A stretch of 64,000 nucleotides of DNA from Flavonifractor sp. An100 (lineage in GTDB: Bacteria; Bacillota; Clostridia; Oscillospirales; Oscillospiraceae): the NCBI RefSeq assembly GCF_002161175.1, contig NZ_NFMA01000001.1, positions 124,001 to 188,000 on the forward strand, given 5' to 3'. Shown one piece after another: positions 34,707-43,504 of the stretch. Position 1 is the first letter of the stretch, and every line of letters starts with the position of its first letter. The notes beneath the pieces are model-generated. The model searched no databases. It was not told the DNA's origin and saw only the letters and a program-made list of their open reading frames with translations. Position numbers and translations under genes: made by a program.

Positions 34707-35468
34707 TTAGAGGAAAAGCTCTCCTTCTTTTCGGTCGGAACAGACTTTTTTCAGGGCTAGCTCAGCAGCTGTTAACATCACAGAGCTAACTTTTCGGGCC
34801 GACTGGGGACAGATGGATACACAGCGCATGCAGGAGATACAGGTCTCCTTGTCCGTTTGTCTGGGATCAGCCAAGTCAATGGCCTGTACGGGGCACTTCT
34901 GAGCACACAGACCGCAGCTGGTGCAGTCTTTGGTGGGCTTGGGCACCATACCTACGCCGCCGTACTTTTTATAGGGACGGTTGCCTGGAATATTGGGCTT
35001 CGTTTCATCTCCAGCAGCCAGCTTTTCCTGGATTTTTTGGGCGAAGGTTTGCAGCTGCTTCTCATCCTCCACGTCAGGGCGGCCAGCCGCATACCGCCGG
35101 ATGATGGAATGCTCAGCCAGAGCGGCCACTGCGGCGATAACATGAAATCCGGCCAGAACAGCGGTGTCCTCTAGCTCGGCCAAGGTATCCTCATAGGCCC
35201 GGTTGCCGTATACACATACCAGGATAGCCCGAGCGCCCTTGCCGTTCATGGTGCCCAGACGCTGTATGGCCGGGGCTGGAACTCGGCCGCCATAAGAGGG
35301 AACGGCAATCACTGCTATATCCTCCGGGGTAAATGCAAGGGAAGAGAATTGAAATCTGCTGTCTGTCAGGTCTATGGCAGTGCATTCGCCACCCAGTCCC
35401 TCAACCAATCGATCTGCTGCCCTCTGGGTGCCGCCAGTGGGGCTGAAGGTAATTTTGTAAAGGTTCAT
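34707..35468 (-). CDS. EFR1-type flavodoxin-ferredoxin fusion protein
   Basis: The 253-residue cytoplasmic electron carrier has a flavodoxin-like domain (1-150; YKITFSPTGGTQRAADRL phosphate loop, VPSYGGRVPAPA) and then two [4Fe-4S] motifs, CTSCGLCAQKCPV and CISCMRCVSICPQ, near 190-225. The ATG at 35468 was chosen because GAGGAGG lies nine bases before it. The role is not established; such proteins probably feed electrons to anaerobic reductases. Single-gene unit with its own promoter. Confidence 0.9.
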   Translation of the reverse strand: MNLYKITFSPTGGTQRAADRLVEGLGGECTAIDLTDSRFQFSSLAFTPEDIAVIAVPSYGGRVPAPAIQRLGTMNGKGARAILVCVYGNRAYEDTLAELEDTAVLAGFHVIAAVAALAEHSIIRRYAAGRPDVEDEKQLQTFAQKIQEKLAAGDETKPNIPGNRPYKKYGGVGMVPKPTKDCTSCGLCAQKCPVQAIDLADPRQTDKETCISCMRCVSICPQSARKVSSVMLTAAELALKKVCSDRKEGELFL

Positions 35469-35755
35469 TTCATGGTGCCTCCTCACAAAGCTGGGAATTT
35501 TCTTGCCGCAATATGTTCGGACCAGTTATTCAGTGGATGATCGTGCAGGCTTCCCTGTTCCAAATTTTATCACACAAAACACACAGATGGCAATGCGAGG
35601 AAAAAATATCAATAACTGCTGAATAAGACGGCCATTCCATAACAGAGAATGGGGCGAAAAGTTCTTGCTCGTTCAGTATCGAAGCTCTGCTCCAAAATCT
35701 TGACGCTATGGAGCGACAGGTATAAAATAGAGAAAAATACAAGGAGGGATATCCC
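35469..35755. promoter_or_regulatory. divergent promoter region
   Basis: Minus strand: TTGCCA (35593-35588), 18-bp spacer, TAAAAT (35569-35564) for the EFR1 gene. Plus strand: TTGACG (35700-35705), 17-bp spacer, TAAAAT (35723-35728) for the oxidase-fold gene. I see nothing else in the 287 bp. Confidence 0.6.
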
Positions 35756-36148
35756 GTGGAAGAAGTGTATCAATTTTTGAAAACCTGTAAAACCTATTAC
35801 CTGGCCACCATGGATGGAGATCAGCCCCGGGTGCGCCCCTTCGGAACCATCGATTGCTATAAAGGACAGCTCACCATCCAGACTGGCCGGAAAAAGGACG
35901 TAGCACAGCAAATGCTTGCAAATCCTAAGGTAGAGGTCTGTGCCTTTGATGGACAGCACTGGCTGCGGGTGACGGCCAAGGCCGTGGAGGTCCCCGAAGT
36001 GGAGGCCCAGGAGCACATGTTGAATGACTATCCCAATCTCCGGGCCACCTATACACCTGGAGATGGCAACACCATGATTTTTGCTCTGACCCAGGCCACT
36101 GCTACATTTTCCTCCTTCACGGAGCCCAGCCGCACCATCACGTTTTGA
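35756..36148 (+). CDS. pyridoxamine 5'-phosphate oxidase family (FMN-binding split barrel) protein
   Basis: The 130-residue protein starts with GTG after AAGGAGGG. The split-barrel pattern CKTYYLATMDGDQPRVRPFG, GQLTIQTGRKKDVAQQML and NPKVEVCAFD is typical of small FMN- or heme-binding proteins of this superfamily. True PdxH enzymes are longer, so a pyridoxal role is unlikely. Monocistronic, with a hairpin just downstream. Confidence 0.87.
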   Translation: MEEVYQFLKTCKTYYLATMDGDQPRVRPFGTIDCYKGQLTIQTGRKKDVAQQMLANPKVEVCAFDGQHWLRVTAKAVEVPEVEAQEHMLNDYPNLRATYTPGDGNTMIFALTQATATFSSFTEPSRTITF

Positions 36149-36164
36149 GTTTTGAATCCCAACG

Positions 36165-36195
36165 AAACGGCATTGTGAAGAGCAGTGCCGTTTTC
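36165..36195 (+). terminator. terminator after the split-barrel gene
   Basis: AAACGGCATTG (36165-36175) pairs with CAGTGCCGTTT (one G-T pair), followed by TTCC. Confidence 0.7.
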
Positions 36196-36252
36196 CATAT
36201 GGGTCTGAATTGTTTCGTGAATTTTTAATATTTCGTTCAGGAGGTGTCCCCC

Positions 36253-36753
36253 ATGCCCCTTTCCATCGTAAAAAATGACATTACTACGATGAAAGTAGAT
36301 GCCATCGTCAATGCTGCCAACGAGAGTTTGCTTGGAGGCGGAGGTGTGGATGGCGCCATCCACCGCGCTGCCGGGCCGGATTTGCTGAAGGAGTGCCGCA
36401 CCTTGGGCGGCTGCAGAACCGGACAGGCCAAGATAACAAAGGGGTATCGCCTGCCTGCCAAGTTCGTGATCCACACCGTCGGTCCCATCTGGCGGGGTGG
36501 CAGCCATGGGGAGCGGGACCTGCTGGTTTCCGCTTATCGCTCCTCCTTGGAAGTGGCCTTGGCCAACGGGTGTGAGACAGTGGCCTTTCCGCTGATTTCC
36601 GCCGGGGCGTATGGCTACCCCAAGGACCAGGCCATGAAGGTGGCGACGGACACCATCGAAGAGTTTCTCCGCTCCCATGATATGATAGTCTACCTGGTCC
36701 TCTTTGATCGGACACCGCATATCATTGGAGAGAAGCCCGGAAACAGACATTGA
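36253..36753 (+). CDS. macro-domain protein (O-acetyl-ADP-ribose deacetylase type)
   Basis: The 166-residue protein has ATG 36253 eight bases after AGGAGG, in preference to the GTG within that spacing. MacroD-type motifs are [20 protein letters not shown] (adenine and catalytic loop), [31 protein letters not shown] and the diphosphate loop [13 protein letters not shown]. Such proteins remove ADP-ribose marks or hydrolyse O-acetyl-ADP-ribose. No toxin or ADP-ribosyltransferase gene lies beside it. Confidence 0.93.
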   Translation: MPLSIVKNDITTMKVDAIVNAANESLLGGGGVDGAIHRAAGPDLLKECRTLGGCRTGQAKITKGYRLPAKFVIHTVGPIWRGGSHGERDLLVSAYRSSLEVALANGCETVAFPLISAGAYGYPKDQAMKVATDTIEEFLRSHDMIVYLVLFDRTPHIIGEKPGNRH

Positions 36754-36790
36754 GAAAATACCTGTTACTTGCAGGCGGCCAAAGAAGGAA

Positions 36791-36843
36791 AAAATCCCCC
36801 TGTGCTGTTGTTACTTTTCAACGCAGCATAGGGGGATTTTATT
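36791..36843. terminator. bidirectional terminator between macro-domain and XRE genes
   Basis: AAAATCCCCCTGTGCTG and CAGCATAGGGGGATTTT (36791-36807 with 36824-36840) pair with one mismatch; A/T runs on both sides. Confidence 0.85.
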
Positions 36844-36884
36844 GTGAAAAAGATTTGATGGAGCTGGCATGTATCCTGGGGATG

Positions 36885-37334
36885 TCACAACTGCCCCTTC
36901 CAGACCCGGGCTAACATATCTTTGAGGACCAGCAGGGCGTCGGTGTTATTGTAGCCATAATCCACCCGAAGCTGGGTGAGCATTTCCTGTAGGGCAGGGG
37001 CATAGTCGCTGATCCGAACCGTTTTGTGGTAGGAGGCCAGCACCGGATACTTCTTGCTCCACACCTTGTTCCAGTCGATTCGGGCCTGAGCCTCATCACT
37101 GACGCTTTCGATCATCTGCTGGGCCTGCTGCTCATCAAAGTCGTACTCAATCAGTTCGTCCAGGGTCATGTGGTAGAGCATCGCCAGCCCCTTGGACTGA
37201 CGAATGTCTGGCAGTGTCTCGTTGGTCTCCCATTTGGAGATGGTTTGGCGGCTGACTCCCAGCTTTTCGGCCACACTTTCCTGAGATAGGCCGCTTTTTT
37301 TGCGGGCGTGGTATAGGCTGCTTCCCAAACTCAT
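36885..37334 (-). CDS. XRE-family HTH regulator
   Basis: The protein has 149 residues from the ATG after AGGAGG. An N-terminal Cro/C1 helix-turn-helix (LGSSLYHARKKSGLSQESVA, GVSRQTISKWETNETLPDI) is followed by a helical region of about 80 residues with no family I recognise (DEQQAQQMIESVSDEAQARI, YGYNNTDALLVLKDML). Target unknown; the stretch to the next gene upstream (37335-37501) holds its promoter region but no clear -35/-10 pair. Confidence 0.88.
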   Translation of the reverse strand: MSLGSSLYHARKKSGLSQESVAEKLGVSRQTISKWETNETLPDIRQSKGLAMLYHMTLDELIEYDFDEQQAQQMIESVSDEAQARIDWNKVWSKKYPVLASYHKTVRISDYAPALQEMLTQLRVDYGYNNTDALLVLKDMLARVWKGQL

Positions 37335-37501
37335 GACTAGTTCCTCCTGATTGGCAAATTTCTGTAGGTCAGTATACCGCCTGGGTTGGGAAAAATCTAC
37401 CAAGGAAAGCAGTCACTTTCGCCCGTTTTCCGGACAATTCCTCCGGGGACGGACTGCATTGCGGAAAAGAATGTAAAGGGTTGGCCTTGGAGCGGGGGGA
37501 G

Positions 37502-38035
37502 TCAGGGGTGTGGATCAGGGGCAGTTGCCGCTCCACCATTTAATGTTTCGGCTATCCGGTCCAGCCCCATCCCAAGTCCTTCAAAGCCTGCGCATCGGCA
37601 GGGACGGGTATTGACGGCGTGGTCCAGCAGAGGCTGGACCTGGCTGGATGGGTCCATGCACAGATCCAGTGCCAGCACATCCTCCCATGCCCGATTGAGA
37701 AAGGCCACTTCCCGGCGGCCGTGGGTGCGGGTCAGTTCCATGTCCCCTGCCTGCCGGAGATAGCCTTCCACTTGTTCCGAGGCAAACCCGGCAGAGGTGA
37801 GGCTCGCCCAGAGCCCCTCCCGGAACAGCCCGGGGAGATCAGTCCATTGGAGGGGCGACACATCGTAGCGGACGAAGGTGTAACGGCTGTGGCAGTGGAC
37901 GGCCAGCAGACTTTTGCGCCCATGCAGGTCAATCACATGAAGGTCCCAGCAGAAACGCCGGTCTGGCTGCGTGCCATAGGCCGGTGTTTTCATCTTTTGG
38001 AATCGCTGCAGGGGAAAGGTCAGTCCCAGTTCCAT
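37502..38035 (-). CDS. conserved hypothetical protein (DUF6933-like)
   Basis: The protein has 177 residues. The start ATG shares one base with the stop of the phosphoesterase gene (TGATG), and GAGG lies just before, so it is translationally coupled. The sequence MELGLTFPLQRFQKMKTPAY, RFCWDLHVIDLHGRKSLLA, HCHSRYTFVRYDV and THGRREVAFLNRAWEDV resembles the DUF6933 family by memory, with no known function. No signal peptide or membrane helix; Trp- and His-rich. Confidence 0.65.
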   Translation of the reverse strand: MELGLTFPLQRFQKMKTPAYGTQPDRRFCWDLHVIDLHGRKSLLAVHCHSRYTFVRYDVSPLQWTDLPGLFREGLWASLTSAGFASEQVEGYLRQAGDMELTRTHGRREVAFLNRAWEDVLALDLCMDPSSQVQPLLDHAVNTRPCRCAGFEGLGMGLDRIAETLNGGAATAPDPHP

Positions 38036-38493
38036 CACTTCACCTCGTGGGGGATGGTGACTTTCTCCACTTGGAGTGTCCCTTCTGTGATCTCTGCCAT
38101 CATCATGGTAATCTCCTGGTGAAACCGTCTGGGACCGCAGGAGCCAGGGTTGAGCCAAAGAATGCCGCCTTTTTCCTCCTGCACGTACCTGTGGGAGTGG
38201 CCGAAGACTACTACCTTTACGCCAGTAAGGTCTACGGGCAGCTCCTTTTTGTTATGGACCATGGCAAAGGTTACGCCCTCCAGGGTGAAGGTAAGGTGAT
38301 GGGGAATTGCCTCCGCCCACTCCTTATCGTTGTTGCCCCGGACAATGTAGAGGGGGGCATATTGCTTCAGCTCCTCCACAATAGCCGGGCGGTTGATGTC
38401 ACCGCCGTGGAGAATAGCGTCGGCAGTTTTAAGATATTCCACAACCTCCGGACGAAGAAGGCCGTGGGTGTCAGAGAGAATGGCAAGTTTCAT
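38035..38493 (-). CDS. YfcE/MJ0936-type metallophosphoesterase
   Basis: This 152-residue dinuclear-metal phosphodiesterase starts after GGGAGG. Metal ligands are in MKLAILSDTHGLLRPEV, ILHGGDIN, RGNND, MVHNKKE (GH-type position) and VFGHSHRYVQEE, then WLNPGSCGPRR. Substrate unknown; related proteins hydrolyse small phosphodiesters. Coupled with the downstream hypothetical gene. Confidence 0.9.
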   Translation of the reverse strand: MKLAILSDTHGLLRPEVVEYLKTADAILHGGDINRPAIVEELKQYAPLYIVRGNNDKEWAEAIPHHLTFTLEGVTFAMVHNKKELPVDLTGVKVVVFGHSHRYVQEEKGGILWLNPGSCGPRRFHQEITMMMAEITEGTLQVEKVTIPHEVK

Positions 38494-38539
38494 GGAGTAC
38501 CTCCCGTTACAGTCGGATTCTGCCATAAAGAGTCGTTTT

Positions 38540-38998
38540 TCAGATGCAATGGTTTCGGTTTTCCAGTTCCCGGTAAAATGTACGGGCCTTTTCCAGATCT
38601 CGCGGATTTGGGTGTCCCTTGGCAATGCCTCCCACCAGCCGGAAGGGGCCGAAGGTGTCATAACCCTTGCAGGAGAACTCCCCCAACACGGGACAGCCCT
38701 TTGCTTGTGCAATCTCTTCCATTGCCTTTGCGCCACCTCCTTTTGCTCCTCCATAGGTATAGACAAAAAACACCGGTTTTCCCTGTGGCAGGTGTTGCTG
38801 GGCAAAATGGAGAACTCCATTGTGAAATTTTCCATAATAGATGCCGGAGGCGAAGCCAATGCAGTCATAGTCCCCCAGACGCACGGCCTGGGAGGCGGTC
38901 ACGTCAATTAGATCAATATCGCCCGTATCATTCATGGACTGTAAAACTTTCCGGGTGTTCCCGTGGTGACGGGAGTAATAGCAGATGTCTCGAATCAT
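38540..38998 (-). CDS. short flavodoxin-domain protein
   Basis: The protein has 152 residues from the ATG after AAAGGAG. CYYSRHHGNTRKVLQSM is the FMN phosphate loop, and GDYDCIGFASGIYYGKFHNG and VFFVYTYGGA are flavin-contact regions, as in flavodoxin and protoporphyrinogen-oxidase-like HemG domains. It begins after the tRNA-Ser terminator and precedes the phosphoesterase gene by 46 bp, so may be in one unit with it. Confidence 0.85.
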   Translation of the reverse strand: MIRDICYYSRHHGNTRKVLQSMNDTGDIDLIDVTASQAVRLGDYDCIGFASGIYYGKFHNGVLHFAQQHLPQGKPVFFVYTYGGAKGGGAKAMEEIAQAKGCPVLGEFSCKGYDTFGPFRLVGGIAKGHPNPRDLEKARTFYRELENRNHCI

Positions 38999-39021
38999 AG
39001 CTGTGTCTCCTTTGAAAGCAG

Positions 39022-39049
39022 AAAAGCCGCCCTTTTGGGCGGCTTTTCT
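39022..39049 (-). terminator. terminator of tRNA-Ser
   Basis: Minus strand AAAAGCCGCCC, AAAA loop, GGGCGGCTTTTC, seven bases beyond the tRNA CCA end. Confidence 0.9.
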
Positions 39050-39056
39050 TAGAAAA

Positions 39057-39145
39057 TGGCGCAGCGGGAGGGATTCGAACCCTCGTGGGATTGCTCCCAA
39101 ACTGATTTCGAGTCAGCCCCGTTATGACCACTTCGATACCGCTGC
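39057..39145 (-). tRNA. tRNA-Ser(CGA)
   Basis: This is an 89-nt class II tRNA. Acceptor GCAGCGG pairs with CCGCTGC, discriminator G, CCA encoded. Anticodon stem-loop GCTGA-CTCGAAA-TCAG(T) gives anticodon CGA (reads UCG). A long variable arm (TTGGGAGCAATCCCA) and GGTTCGAATCC in the T-arm are as expected for tRNA-Ser. Only tRNA in the window. Confidence 0.97.
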
Positions 39146-39356
39146 ATATGAAATGAGGTACTCTTGTAAGTCTATAGCCGAGTCGGCGTAGAAAACTCGA
39201 ATACAAACAAAACAAAAACGGGCGATGAAACGAGATTAAGCATACCAGAGAACGGGACAGAAATCAAGGGTTAAAAAATTTTTTTCCTGAAAATGGTGCG
39301 CCCGAAGGGGCTTCGGACGCAGCAAAAAGAAAGCGGGCAAAAAAGTGTGGAGAAAA

Positions 39357-40616
39357 TTAGTTTTCATATGGCAGTCCAGATAAATACCGCCGAGCCAAAT
39401 CAAAGGCGTGGTGAGCAGTTTGAGTGCGCAGCCGGGCACGGACGGGGCGATTCCCCAAGTTAAGTGCGCGCACATAGCTGCCCTTGGGGGTCGCAATGGC
39501 CACAAACATGGTGCCGACTTCGTTTCCGCGGTCATCACGGTCCGGCCCGGCTACTCCAGTGGAAGAGAGCGCGATGTCACACTGGAGTAGCTTGCGGGCT
39601 CCCTCGGCCATCGCTTGGGCGACGGGAGCGGAAACTGCTCCGAACTGATCCAGCAGTTCTTGGGGGACACCAAGCACACGGGCTTTAACTTCGTTTGTGT
39701 AGGATACGACCCCACCCCGGAAGACCTGAGAAGAGCCGGGAACATCGGTGAGCCGCTTGGCCATTAGGCCGCCGGTGCAGCTTTCTGCCACGCCGAGGGT
39801 AAGGCCTTGGTCTTTCAGAAGCTGTTCCACTACCTCCTCTAGAGAAGAGACATCAACTCCATAAATTTTGGAGCCAAACAGAGCCTTGAGCTGGGTCACG
39901 GTGGGCTGAAGGAGGGCTTGAGCCTCCTCATCAGTGGGGGCTTTTGCCGTGACGCGCAGTTCGCACTCCCCTTCCTTGGCGTAGGGGGCCAGGGTGGGGT
40001 TGGACATTGCATTCATTTGGTCCCGCAGCTGAGCCTCCATAGAGGACTCGCCAATGCCAAACAGCTTCAGTGTGTGGGAAGCGATAACCCCTTCCGACAG
40101 GCTTTGTAGATAGGGAACAGCCCGGTAGCGGAACATGGGACGGCACTCACTGGGGGGCCCGGGTAGCATGATGACATGCACGCCGTCGGCAAAGAACGCG
40201 CAGCCAGGTGCGGAGCCCCAGTCGTTGGACAGCACCGTGCAGCCCTCTGGAAGCATGGCTTGCTGGAGATTGTTCTCGGTCATGGGACGTCCAGTGCGGG
40301 TGAAGTAGCTCTTTATGCGCTGAGCGGACGGTTCGTCATAGACTAATTTTTTGCCAAAAGCCTCGGCCAGGACATTTTTCGTCAAATCGTCGCAAGTGGG
40401 CCCAAGACCTCCAGTGGTAATAATGATATCGGCCCGGCCTTTGGCGATCTCCACGGCCTGTTTGGCACGCTGGGGGTTGTCGCCTACCACAGTGTGGTAA
40501 TAGACGTTCAGACCGAGTTCACTAAGTCCCTGGGAGAGCATTTGAGCATCGGTGTTTGCGATGTTTCCCAGAAGCAGTTCGGTTCCCACGGACAGAATTT
40601 CCACTGTATGGGACAT
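39357..40616 (-). CDS. cinA: CinA-type competence/damage-inducible protein, nicotinamide-nucleotide amidase
   Basis: The protein has 419 residues from the ATG nine bases after AGGAGG. The N-terminal MoCF/COG1058 domain (about 1-245) includes ILSVGTELLLGNIANTDAQ and TTGGLGPTCDDLTK. The C-terminal CinA domain (about 255-415) has VAESCTGGLMAKRLTDVPGS, GGVVSYTNEVK and ALSSTGVAGPDRDDRG, which deamidates NMN. It follows the MBL-fold hydrolase gene, 50 bp apart. Confidence 0.95.
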   Translation of the reverse strand: MSHTVEILSVGTELLLGNIANTDAQMLSQGLSELGLNVYYHTVVGDNPQRAKQAVEIAKGRADIIITTGGLGPTCDDLTKNVLAEAFGKKLVYDEPSAQRIKSYFTRTGRPMTENNLQQAMLPEGCTVLSNDWGSAPGCAFFADGVHVIMLPGPPSECRPMFRYRAVPYLQSLSEGVIASHTLKLFGIGESSMEAQLRDQMNAMSNPTLAPYAKEGECELRVTAKAPTDEEAQALLQPTVTQLKALFGSKIYGVDVSSLEEVVEQLLKDQGLTLGVAESCTGGLMAKRLTDVPGSSQVFRGGVVSYTNEVKARVLGVPQELLDQFGAVSAPVAQAMAEGARKLLQCDIALSSTGVAGPDRDDRGNEVGTMFVAIATPKGSYVRALNLGNRPVRARLRTQTAHHAFDLARRYLSGLPYEN

Positions 40617-40666
40617 GAGAGAGGACCTCCTGATATCGTTGTTGGTGTTGTACTGACCTGCCGGGA

Positions 40667-41278
40667 TCAAGGCTGGTAGGTCAGTACGGCTGTTTGACTA
40701 GGTGTTTGTGAAGTCAGCTCCATGGTGTTGGAGGAGTACCGAACCACATCGCCTCGCAGCGAAAGAAAATCATCCACTGTGGTCAGTACATCATAACCAA
40801 AGGAGGAACTGCGGTAATGCATGGGGATGACAACTCTGGGATGGAGGGTCTGGATCAGCGCCTGAGCCTGCTGGGTGTCAATGGTATAGTACCCGCCTAC
40901 CGGGATGAGAAGGGCGTCCAGGTTTTGAAGGCGGTCTAACTGTTCCGGGGTGGGCAGGCAGCCCAAATCGCCCAAATGGGCCACACGCATCCCCTCGGCA
41001 GAGAGAATGTGGATCCGGTTGGGGCCGCGAAGGGCACCTTGCTGGTCGTCATGAAAGGTAGAGAGGGTCTCCACCTGGGCCTCAAAGGATTGGCCGGTGA
41101 GGGAAACAACCTGTCGAGCTGCGTGATCTTTGTGGTCATGGCTGCAAAAAACAGCGTCTGCGGTGAGGGTGAGAGGAGAGAGTCCGGGGACTGAGCCGTC
41201 CAAATAAGGGTCCAGTACAGCGGAGCCCTGGTTGGTGGTGATGGTAAAGCAGGAATGTCCATTCCAAGTGAGTTTCAT
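40667..41278 (-). CDS. MBL-fold metal-dependent hydrolase (UPF0173-like)
   Basis: The 203-residue protein starts after GAAAGGAG. MKLTWNGHSCFTI opens the fold, FCSHDHKDHAA supplies the zinc ligands, VAHLGDLGCLP the Asp, and VVIPMHYRS the last His. It lacks RNase J or glyoxalase II extensions. Substrate unknown; often annotated L-ascorbate lactonase-like by similarity only. A TATAAT at 41339-41334 (minus) is its likely -10. Confidence 0.88.
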   Translation of the reverse strand: MKLTWNGHSCFTITTNQGSAVLDPYLDGSVPGLSPLTLTADAVFCSHDHKDHAARQVVSLTGQSFEAQVETLSTFHDDQQGALRGPNRIHILSAEGMRVAHLGDLGCLPTPEQLDRLQNLDALLIPVGGYYTIDTQQAQALIQTLHPRVVIPMHYRSSSFGYDVLTTVDDFLSLRGDVVRYSSNTMELTSQTPSQTAVLTYQP

Positions 41279-41673
41279 AGGGACGCTCCTTTCTAATAGG
41301 AAATAAAAGGGACGTTTTTTGGTGATTGTGCATATTATACCATGCAGAAGAAGGAAAAGGAAGACAACAACCGTTAGATTTTTGCCACGAAGGATAAGAA
41401 ACACCGAAGAAGAGAGGGGAAAAACAAGAAAGAGGTCTGAAAAAATAAAACTAAATAGACACTTGGGAGAAGGAAAAACCAATTAAGCTGGTTGCAATGC
41501 CAAAAGATAGTAAATTAAACGGGAACTAGATGTTAGAAGTGACGAAAAAACAGACCTCAGGTGATTGAAATGGGCTGAATCTTGATTTTTTTGCAATTTT
41601 TCGACCATTTTACAGTTGAAATTCTTCTGAAATTGGAATACAATGATAGCCGCGCGAATAAGGAGGGCCAAAG
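41279..41673. promoter_or_regulatory. AT-rich divergent promoter region, including the trmL promoter
   Basis: The trmL promoter is TTGAAA (41616-41621), 17-bp spacer, TACAAT (41639-41644). A minus-strand TATAAT (41339-41334) serves the hydrolase gene. The 270 bp between are purine/A-rich without a reading frame or RNA fold I can support. Confidence 0.6.
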
Positions 41674-42162
41674 GTGCTGAATATTGTATTGGTAGAGCCG
41701 GAGATCCCGATGAATACCGGCAACATTGCCCGAACCTGTGCGGCGACCCGCAGCCGGCTGCATCTGGTCAAGCCGTTGGGCTTTGATATCAGCGATAAGG
41801 CGGTCAAGCGGGCTGGGCTTGATTATTGGCCGATGGTGGATTTAAAGGTGTACGAGAATCTGGACCACTTCTTTTCGGTCAATCCCAACCCGGATCTGTG
41901 GCTTGCCACCACGAAAGCCCCGCGGGACTACAGTCAGGCGGAGTTTCGTCCGGACTGCTGGCTGATGTTCGGCAAGGAGACGGCGGGATTACCGGAATGG
42001 CTGCGCCAGGCCCATCGCGAAAGATGCATTCGAATCCCCATGCGGCCGGATGCCAGAAGCTTGAATTTGGCCAATTCGGTGGCGATTCTTGCTTATGAAG
42101 CTCTGCGCCAGCAAGGCTTCCCCGAGCTGTCAGGGGTAGGAGAGATGGGGGACGAGCCCTGA
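41674..42162 (+). CDS. trmL: tRNA (cytidine(34)-2'-O)-methyltransferase
   Basis: The 162-residue SPOUT methyltransferase starts with GTG after AAGGAGGG. Motifs: MLNIVLVEPEIPMNTGNIAR, LWLATTKAPRDYSQ, LMFGKETAGLPEWL and the knot end IPMRPDARSLNLANSVAILA. It methylates the ribose of the wobble base in tRNA-Leu. It lies 59 bp ahead of pgk with no terminator between, so it probably shares the promoter at 41616 with the glycolytic genes. Confidence 0.95.
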   Translation: MLNIVLVEPEIPMNTGNIARTCAATRSRLHLVKPLGFDISDKAVKRAGLDYWPMVDLKVYENLDHFFSVNPNPDLWLATTKAPRDYSQAEFRPDCWLMFGKETAGLPEWLRQAHRERCIRIPMRPDARSLNLANSVAILAYEALRQQGFPELSGVGEMGDEP

Positions 42163-42221
42163 AGCAGCAAATGAAACTGCATTCCCTTTCCACATGCAAC
42201 TGAAGAAAGGAGTCTATAGCA

Positions 42222-43418
42222 ATGAATTACAACAAGAAGACCGTCAAGGATATGGATGTCAAGGGCAAGAAGGTGCTACTGCGCTGCGACTTCAACGTGC
42301 CCATGGCGAAGGATGGCAGCGGAGTCATCACCGATGATAAGCGCATTCGTGCCGCACTGCCCACGATTCAGTATCTGCTGGATCAGGGAGCTGCGGTGAT
42401 TGCCTGCTCTCACATGGGTAAGCCCAAGGGCGAGGTGAAGCCGGAGCTGTCTCTCAAGCCGGTGGCGGTTCGTTTGGCCCAGTTGCTGGGCAAGGAGGTC
42501 ATTATGGCCGAGGATGTGGTGGGACCTGACGCCCAAGCGAAGGCTGCCGCCCTTCAGCCCGGCCAGATCATGCTGCTGGAGAACACCCGCTTTGAGAAGG
42601 GGGAGACCAAGAACGATCCCGAGCTGGCCAAGGCCATGGCTTCCATGGCCGACCTGTATGTGTCTGACGCCTTCGGCGCGGTGCACCGTGCCCATGCCTC
42701 TACGGCTGGCGTAGCCGATTATCTGCCCGCTGTGTCCGGCTTCCTGATTCAGAAGGAGCTGGAGGTCATCGGCGGTGCTCTGGCCAACCCCAAGCGTCCT
42801 CTGGTGGCTATTTTGGGCGGCTCCAAGGTGTCCTCCAAGATCGGCGTGATCAACAACCTGCTGGAGATTGCCGACACCATCATCATCGGCGGCGGCATGG
42901 CCTATACCTTCTCCGCCGCTCAGGGTGGCAAGGTGGGCGACAGCCTGCTGGAGGCCGACTGGGAGGAGTACGCCAACGATATGGTGAAGAAGGCCCAGGA
43001 GAAGGGGGTAAAGCTGTTGCTCCCGGTGGATACCGTCTGCGCAGATGCCTTTGCTCCTGATGCCAAGAGCCAGGTGGTCGCCGCCGGAGAGATTCCCGAC
43101 GGCTGGCAGGGCCTGGATATCGGTCCGGCCACCATCAAGCTGTACTGTGATGCTGTGGCAGATGCTGGCACCGTGATTTGGAACGGCCCCATGGGCGTGT
43201 TTGAGTTCCCCGCCTTTGCCAAGGGCACCGAGGCGGTGGCTGAGGCCCTGAGCAAGACCAGCGCCATCACCATCATCGGCGGCGGCGACAGCGCAGCTGC
43301 GGTGCAGCAGCTGGGCTATGCCGATAAGATGACCCATATCTCCACTGGTGGCGGCGCCTCTCTGGAGTTTATGGAAGGCAAGGAGCTACCTGGTGTGGCT
43401 TGCCTGCTGGATAAATAA
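42222..43418 (+). CDS. pgk: phosphoglycerate kinase
   Basis: This 398-residue two-domain kinase forms ATP from 1,3-bisphosphoglycerate. [31 protein letters not shown] and [13 protein letters not shown] are in the N-domain; [32 protein letters not shown] and [12 protein letters not shown] are in the C-domain. Normal length. AAAGGAG precedes the ATG. It is the first of pgk-tpiA-gpmI-eno; gapA is not adjacent as it often is in Firmicutes. Confidence 0.98.
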   Translation: MNYNKKTVKDMDVKGKKVLLRCDFNVPMAKDGSGVITDDKRIRAALPTIQYLLDQGAAVIACSHMGKPKGEVKPELSLKPVAVRLAQLLGKEVIMAEDVVGPDAQAKAAALQPGQIMLLENTRFEKGETKNDPELAKAMASMADLYVSDAFGAVHRAHASTAGVADYLPAVSGFLIQKELEVIGGALANPKRPLVAILGGSKVSSKIGVINNLLEIADTIIIGGGMAYTFSAAQGGKVGDSLLEADWEEYANDMVKKAQEKGVKLLLPVDTVCADAFAPDAKSQVVAAGEIPDGWQGLDIGPATIKLYCDAVADAGTVIWNGPMGVFEFPAFAKGTEAVAEALSKTSAITIIGGGDSAAAVQQLGYADKMTHISTGGGASLEFMEGKELPGVACLLDK

Positions 43419-43504
43419 TCGATCGCACAAATCCCTTTCTCATCTGGAAAGATGGGAGCGCAACGGATCCATGTATTATAAATAATTTAGGGAGAGATCA
43501 CCAA

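Noticed and set aside
39302-39316. CCGAAG-GGG-CTTCGG hairpin as terminator of cinA
   Set aside because: Only six pairs and no T-run directly after it on the minus strand; may be incidental.
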